Below are positions 14,234 to 17,699 of a DNA stretch of 17,699 nucleotides, piece by piece. Under the pieces are notes generated by a model. It made no database searches. It had not been told where the DNA came from and saw nothing but the letters and a program-made list of their open reading frames with translations. The translations under genes and the position numbers were made by a program. The stretch is from an uncultured Ruminococcus sp. (GTDB taxonomy: Bacteria > Bacillota > Clostridia > Oscillospirales > Ruminococcaceae), in assembly GCA_947589205.1 (NCBI GenBank), contig CANQCJ010000018.1:1-17699 (forward strand). The letters run 5' to 3'. Position 1 is the stretch's first letter. The number at the start of each line of letters is the position of its first letter.

Positions 14234-15703
14234 TTACTTTCTCGCAGAATCGAGCGCCTTTTTTACTGCTTGTTTAATTGCATTTGAGCTGTAGGTAGCT
14301 CCCGAACAAGCGTCGACATCGTAATTTTGAGAATCGAGTATAGCGGGAATGATCTGTTCCGCCGCCGAATCAAAGTACCAATTGTCGGTCTCATTGGAAT
14401 ATCCCGAGATATTGGTGATAACATCGTTTTCTATCGTTATTGTTATATAGACCTCGCCGTCATAACCGAAGGCGCTTGCGGAAAAATCGCCGTTGTTGTA
14501 TATATATTGAGGTTCGGGCGGCTCTTCCGTTTGGTATTCCGTCACCGTTACCTCCTGCCGAGCTTCGGGCAGGTTCTGCTGTTGCTGCTCCGTGACCGAT
14601 ACCTCCTGCTCGACCTCGGGCGTGACGGTCTGTTCATATTCCGTTTCCGTCACCGTTTCTTCCTGTTGAAATTCATCAACAGCTTCTTCACCTTCTTCTG
14701 TGACGATCTCCTCCGTAATCGTTTCAACAGCGGCAGCTTCGCTCACAGAAGTCATTTCTTCGGCGGAGCTTTCAGCTTCGCCTGTTGATACGGCAGCTTC
14801 CGCCGCAGCTGTCGTTACTGTTTTACTTGCTTCGGGCTCTGCCGTAATTTTGGGGACTGTAGTGACTGTTTGGCTTGTTTGCGTTGAAACAGCAGTGCTT
14901 ACGGAAAATGCTTTTATGCTTTTATCATCGTTTTTTTCGCTGTTCTTTTTTACGGGTATTGCTGTCAGCGGAACGATAAATATCATAAGAATGGTAAAGA
15001 CAAACGCCGAATCTATAAGCTTTTTATTATGGATATTTTCCTTTTTCAAAACAAGCTTTCTTATTCTGAAAAAAGCGTATCCGAAAAACACAAGGCTGTA
15101 CATGAAGATATTGAAAATATATCCCTCACGTCCCGATCTTGCCATAGGGAGCATAAGCAGCATGACGTGGATATAGATCAGCGCGTAAAACAGGTATGCC
15201 GAACGCTGGAGCTTTTTCCACAGCCGAGCGTTCATCTTTGGGAATGACATGACCGTAAGCGGGAGCATGACTGCAAGCATAATAATAGTGCAGATACCTG
15301 CATATATCTGATTTTCGCTCATTCTTTCTCTGTTTGTAAACAGCAATACAAAATATGTTCTTCCATAGCCGATATTATGACCGAGTGTAAGAATTGCCGC
15401 AAAAATTGATAATTCTCCACGGATAGGCATGAGCTTTTTCATCAGAGCAGAACCGTTAGGCAGTGCGCCTGTTATCATAACTACACACCAAATCGCGGTC
15501 GCTAATGCTCCCCGTGAAAACAGTCCGAGAATGTATGCGTTCACGAATACGGGTAATTTGCGAGTATCCGATGACGGCAGAAGAGCCGCCGCAGAGGTCA
15601 GCAGAACAGCTGTCAGATAAAACAGATAAGGATATTTTTTCAGCATTTTTCCGCAGAATAGTGCAAATATAAATGCAATGATCAGAGCAATGAGGAATAA
15701 CAT
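14234..15703 (-). CDS. Ferric-reductase-like membrane protein fused to extracellular FMN-binding domain
   Basis: A 489-aa protein in three parts. Residues 1-250 hold about eight membrane helices resembling ferric-reductase/MsrQ-type haem proteins, with His109 (LTLGHNIGYG) and His179 (YIHVMLL) as possible haem ligands in separate helices. Residues 255-400 form a low-complexity Glu/Thr/Val/Ala linker with repeated V-T-E units. Residues 400-489 are an FMN_bind domain ending in DACSGATYSS (464-473), the D-x-x-S-G-A-T flavinylation motif, with Thr470 the expected FMN attachment site. ApbE follows after four bases and the surface protein precedes it by 12 bases. It is inferred to pass electrons from the membrane to the outside. 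Whether haem is bound and which donor is used are not shown by sequence. Confidence 0.9.
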   Translation of the reverse strand: MLFLIALIIAFIFALFCGKMLKKYPYLFYLTAVLLTSAAALLPSSDTRKLPVFVNAYILGLFSRGALATAIWCVVMITGALPNGSALMKKLMPIRGELSIFAAILTLGHNIGYGRTYFVLLFTNRERMSENQIYAGICTIIMLAVMLPLTVMSFPKMNARLWKKLQRSAYLFYALIYIHVMLLMLPMARSGREGYIFNIFMYSLVFFGYAFFRIRKLVLKKENIHNKKLIDSAFVFTILMIFIVPLTAIPVKKNSEKNDDKSIKAFSVSTAVSTQTSQTVTTVPKITAEPEASKTVTTAAAEAAVSTGEAESSAEEMTSVSEAAAVETITEEIVTEEGEEAVDEFQQEETVTETEYEQTVTPEVEQEVSVTEQQQQNLPEARQEVTVTEYQTEEPPEPQYIYNNGDFSASAFGYDGEVYITITIENDVITNISGYSNETDNWYFDSAAEQIIPAILDSQNYDVDACSGATYSSNAIKQAVKKALDSARK

Positions 15704-15715
15704 TTCAAACCGCCT

Positions 15716-17281
15716 TTATTTCTTTTTTCTCTTGAAGGCTGTCATTACAGCGCCCGAAAGAGTTACGAGCAGAGCGGGAACAGCAGCTCCGATATTACCT
15801 GTCTGCGGGTTGTCGGTGCTTACCGAGCTTTTAGCTGTGGAAGTATTTTTGATTGTTGATGTGTCAGCCGTTTTGGAAGCTGTCGAGATGTCAGGCTTTG
15901 ATGCTGCGGAGGATTCCGAGTCTGCCTTTTGAGATGTTGAGCTGTCTGCCGCAGAGGAGGTCGTTTCTTCGTGAGACGTTGTGCTGTCTGCTTCGGAGGA
16001 CGTATCGGGATTTGTTGAGTCGGCAGGATCGTTGACTTCCTCCGCTGTGTAGTCCACCCTGATCTTATTGATTATGTAATTGTCACAGCTGAATTCAACC
16101 ATATATGTTGTTTGGTCAAGCAGCTCGCCGTACGATACTGTAGTACCTGCATTATTTGTCACACTGCCGCTTGTTATTGAAACGGTATTATTTTCCACGG
16201 GGACAAATTCCGCGTCGATGTCATCATCGGCAGGGTCGACAAATACAGGTGTGATATAGGTAAGCACCGCTTCTCTTCCGCCGGTAGTATGGTAAATTTT
16301 GACCTTGATATTCTCACCGTCCTCGGGCAGACCACTTAACACAAGAGAATCGTTTCCCTTAAATTCTGCCGTTACCTCACCTGTGTAGACCTGCGCGATA
16401 TCGGCGGTAAAATCATAATCGTAAACATAGTTGTGATAAGCCGGTATTTCTCCGTCAGTCAGATCGTTATCCTTATCGGAGCAATAATAGCGGACTTTTG
16501 TTATTTTTTTACCGTCAAGACCGGGAGTTGAAGCGACCTTCCATGCAATATCGCTGTAAGACCAGATCTGGTCAAGGTGATACAGACCCTTGGAGGAACC
16601 GTCCTCTGCCGTAATGACCATAGCATTGACGATCTTATCGGAGGCTTTTTCGGCAGTTGATAGATCGAGCTGTATATCGCCCCAGTTCGTACCGTAGGTC
16701 ACAGGCACATCTATATTTCCGCAGCTTTCAGGACTTGCTTTGCCCATTGTAAATGATGATCCGTTCAGAACAAGATAATTTTCCGGCTCACTGTCAAGAA
16801 TGAAGTAAGAATATTCGGGAGCTTCTGTAAGCGCCTGATACCCCAGAAGAACATTTGATGATGACTGCCCTTTGCCGAGAGTAGCAGTAGTAACTGTAGA
16901 ATCAGCAGTGATCTCCTTTCCTCCCAATGCTTTTACCGCATCGAGACTGTCAGCCTTAACAGCCCATGTTACGCCCTGCACCTTGGAATTACTCTCCTTG
17001 CCCACAGCGATAATGTTACCTTCGGCATCAACACCGGCTGTAGTACCTGAGTGAAATGCACCGCCTGCTTTGCCGTAGTTTCCTGTTTTGTTCGTTGCAG
17101 ATGAAACGGCATCAACGTCTCCTATATCCGCAGTATCGGCGTTGTAGAAAGCATTGTAGGGAACGTTCATCAGAACATAACCGCTGAATGTGTCGTCCTC
17201 CGCGCAAACAGCCGCAGGAACGACCGATGAAGTCAATGCCATTGCCGCAGCAATTGCGATGATCGTTTTTTTACTTTTCAT
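15716..17281 (-). CDS. Sortase-type surface protein of the flavin operon
   Basis: An exported 521-aa protein. The signal peptide is at 1-27 (MKSKKTIIAIAAAMALTSSV then VCA before EDD). Mature residues 30-410 are a Tyr/Asp-rich extracellular region with several beta-rich modules. A Ser/Thr/Asp/Ala stalk follows (about 415-489), then the cell-wall sorting signal NPQTG (491-495), a hydrophobic helix and the tail KRKKK. Near the N-terminus lies DVDAVSSATNKTG (55-67), close to an ApbE target motif but with Ser for Gly. The start at 17281 is chosen because AAGGAGA (17289-17295) is seven bases upstream; the ATG two codons earlier is too close. It is the first gene of the operon with the FMN membrane protein and ApbE. 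I do not recognise a binding function; haem, iron or an electron acceptor are guesses. Confidence 0.88.
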   Translation of the reverse strand: MKSKKTIIAIAAAMALTSSVVPAAVCAEDDTFSGYVLMNVPYNAFYNADTADIGDVDAVSSATNKTGNYGKAGGAFHSGTTAGVDAEGNIIAVGKESNSKVQGVTWAVKADSLDAVKALGGKEITADSTVTTATLGKGQSSSNVLLGYQALTEAPEYSYFILDSEPENYLVLNGSSFTMGKASPESCGNIDVPVTYGTNWGDIQLDLSTAEKASDKIVNAMVITAEDGSSKGLYHLDQIWSYSDIAWKVASTPGLDGKKITKVRYYCSDKDNDLTDGEIPAYHNYVYDYDFTADIAQVYTGEVTAEFKGNDSLVLSGLPEDGENIKVKIYHTTGGREAVLTYITPVFVDPADDDIDAEFVPVENNTVSITSGSVTNNAGTTVSYGELLDQTTYMVEFSCDNYIINKIRVDYTAEEVNDPADSTNPDTSSEADSTTSHEETTSSAADSSTSQKADSESSAASKPDISTASKTADTSTIKNTSTAKSSVSTDNPQTGNIGAAVPALLVTLSGAVMTAFKRKKK

Positions 17282-17380
17282 AAACATTTCTCCTTTTTTA
17301 GAACACGTTATTTTTTATAGGCATTAAGAGCTGCACATAAAAAGATCTTAAACGTGGTCTAAGATTTTGTATCGGAATGA

Positions 17381-17396
17381 GTTAGCATAAGGTAAC
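17381..17396 (-). promoter_or_regulatory. Operator site 2 (GTTA-N8-TAAC)
   Basis: Minus strand GTTACCTTATGCTAAC matches the perfect palindrome at 17476-17491 at 12 of 16 positions. It starts 11 bp after the -10 box, so a bound protein would cover the early transcribed region and block transcription. Confidence 0.6.
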
Positions 17397-17407
17397 TATC
17401 CGTTGGT

Positions 17408-17436
17408 ATTTTATCATAAAAACTAAATTATGTCAA
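17408..17436 (-). promoter_or_regulatory. Sigma-A promoter of the surface protein/FMN/ApbE operon
   Basis: Minus strand TTGACA (17431-17436), exactly 17 bp, TAAAAT (17408-17413). Predicted start is near 17400, leaving a leader of about 120 nt. It lies between the two matching palindromes. Confidence 0.85.
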
Positions 17437-17465
17437 GGTGACATTTCAAAGTTTGTAGAAATTGA

Positions 17466-17491
17466 CAACCGGTTGGTTAGCTATAGCTAAC
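17466..17491. promoter_or_regulatory. Operator site 1: perfect 16-bp palindrome with adjoining 10-bp palindrome
   Basis: GTTAGCTATAGCTAAC (17476-17491) is a perfect palindrome. It touches a second perfect palindrome, CAACCGGTTG (17466-17475). It lies about 75-90 bp upstream of the predicted start. The half-site GTTAG/CTAAC recalls DtxR/IdeR-family metal-regulator boxes, though the spacing differs from the classical 19-bp site, so the regulator identity is open. Confidence 0.65.
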
Positions 17492-17603
17492 TTTGTTTGT
17501 GCATTATTTACAATTGTTTTTATGGGTAGTTTTTTGCAGCTATGCTTTGAGGGTGCAGGAAGAATAAAAATATTCACATAAAATTCAAAATAACTAAATA
17601 AAT
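17492..17603. other. AT-rich intergenic stretch, nothing recognised
   Basis: Between operator site 1 and the hairpin at 17604 there is no gene with a ribosome-binding site. One open frame crossing it on the minus strand begins at a TTG inside the hairpin and has low-complexity content. Confidence 0.4.
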
Positions 17604-17678
17604 AAAAAAATCCGCATGACCACTTTCGCAAAGATACAAAATGTGCGAAAATAAATCATACGGATATCTAATATTATA
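17604..17678 (-). ncRNA. Candidate short hairpin RNA or leader terminator at right edge
   Basis: On the minus strand TATAAT (17673-17678) has GACA exactly 17 bp upstream at the last four window bases, the end of a possible TTGACA. Transcription from about 17666 would run straight into an interrupted hairpin. Its outer arms are 17611-17619/17656-17664 (8 of 9 pairs) and its inner arms TTCGCA/TGCGAA at 17625-17630/17644-17649. T7 (17604-17610) follows. Product about 60 nt. Alternatively it is simply the terminator of a gene beyond the window. Confidence 0.4.
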
Positions 17679-17699
17679 ACGTAAAAAAGGCGGTTTGTC

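Noticed and set aside
17462..17491. TTGACA on the plus strand as a divergent promoter
   Set aside because: No acceptable -10 box at 16-18 bp spacing and no gene downstream before the window end.
1..17699. CRISPR array, insertion sequence, tRNA or rRNA
   Set aside because: No regularly spaced repeats, no transposase with terminal repeats and no cloverleaf or rRNA segments were recognised on either strand.

Overview
The window looks like a chromosomal segment from a spore-forming, low-to-mid-GC Firmicute, most likely an Oscillospiraceae/Ruminococcus-type gut commensal. The evidence is strong AGGAGG ribosome-binding sites, a perfect CIRCE operator before groES-groEL, SpoVAD/SpoVAE genes, QueH, an OmpR/HtrA stress operon and an NPQTG-type surface anchor. 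The species assignment is inference; no rRNA or tRNA gene is present.

Layout from left to right. (1) 1-688 (+): 3' end of a large acidic, probably secreted protein, closed by a hairpin terminator shared with the next, convergent operon. (2) 745-4192 (-): a response regulator, sensor kinase and HtrA-type membrane protease, tightly packed as an envelope-stress operon. (3) 4565-6629 (+): HrcA/CIRCE-controlled groES-groEL. (4) 6697-7350 (-): queH for queuosine synthesis. (5) 7521-8882 (+): spoVAD, broken by an apparent 16-nt deletion, and intact spoVAE; spoVAC is not next to them. (6) 8916-10375 (+): a consensus promoter, a leader with a 12-codon ORF and competing hairpins, then an MFS exporter of the macrolide-efflux-like branch. 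It is followed by an AraC regulator with a GyrI-like ligand domain (10488-11381). This looks like a drug-responsive module. (7) 11418-12484 (-): a small Cys-rich protein and a DUF3737 beta-helix protein. (8) 12767-17491 (-): an apparent operon with its own promoter, two matching palindromic operators and a terminator. It encodes a sortase-type surface protein, a membrane protein fusing a ferric-reductase-like core to an extracellular FMN-binding domain, the ApbE flavin transferase, and perhaps a 63-aa orphan. (9) Right edge: a promoter-like element directly abutting a hairpin and T-run, possibly a very short RNA.

The most interesting unit is region 8. ApbE attaches FMN covalently to an S-G-A-T threonine, and the adjacent membrane protein carries exactly that motif on an outward-facing domain behind a putative haem-binding membrane core. 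Together with the wall-anchored partner this reads as a surface flavin electron-transfer system under dedicated repression. The second is the leader of the MFS gene, whose segments form at least two mutually exclusive structures around the ribosome-binding site.
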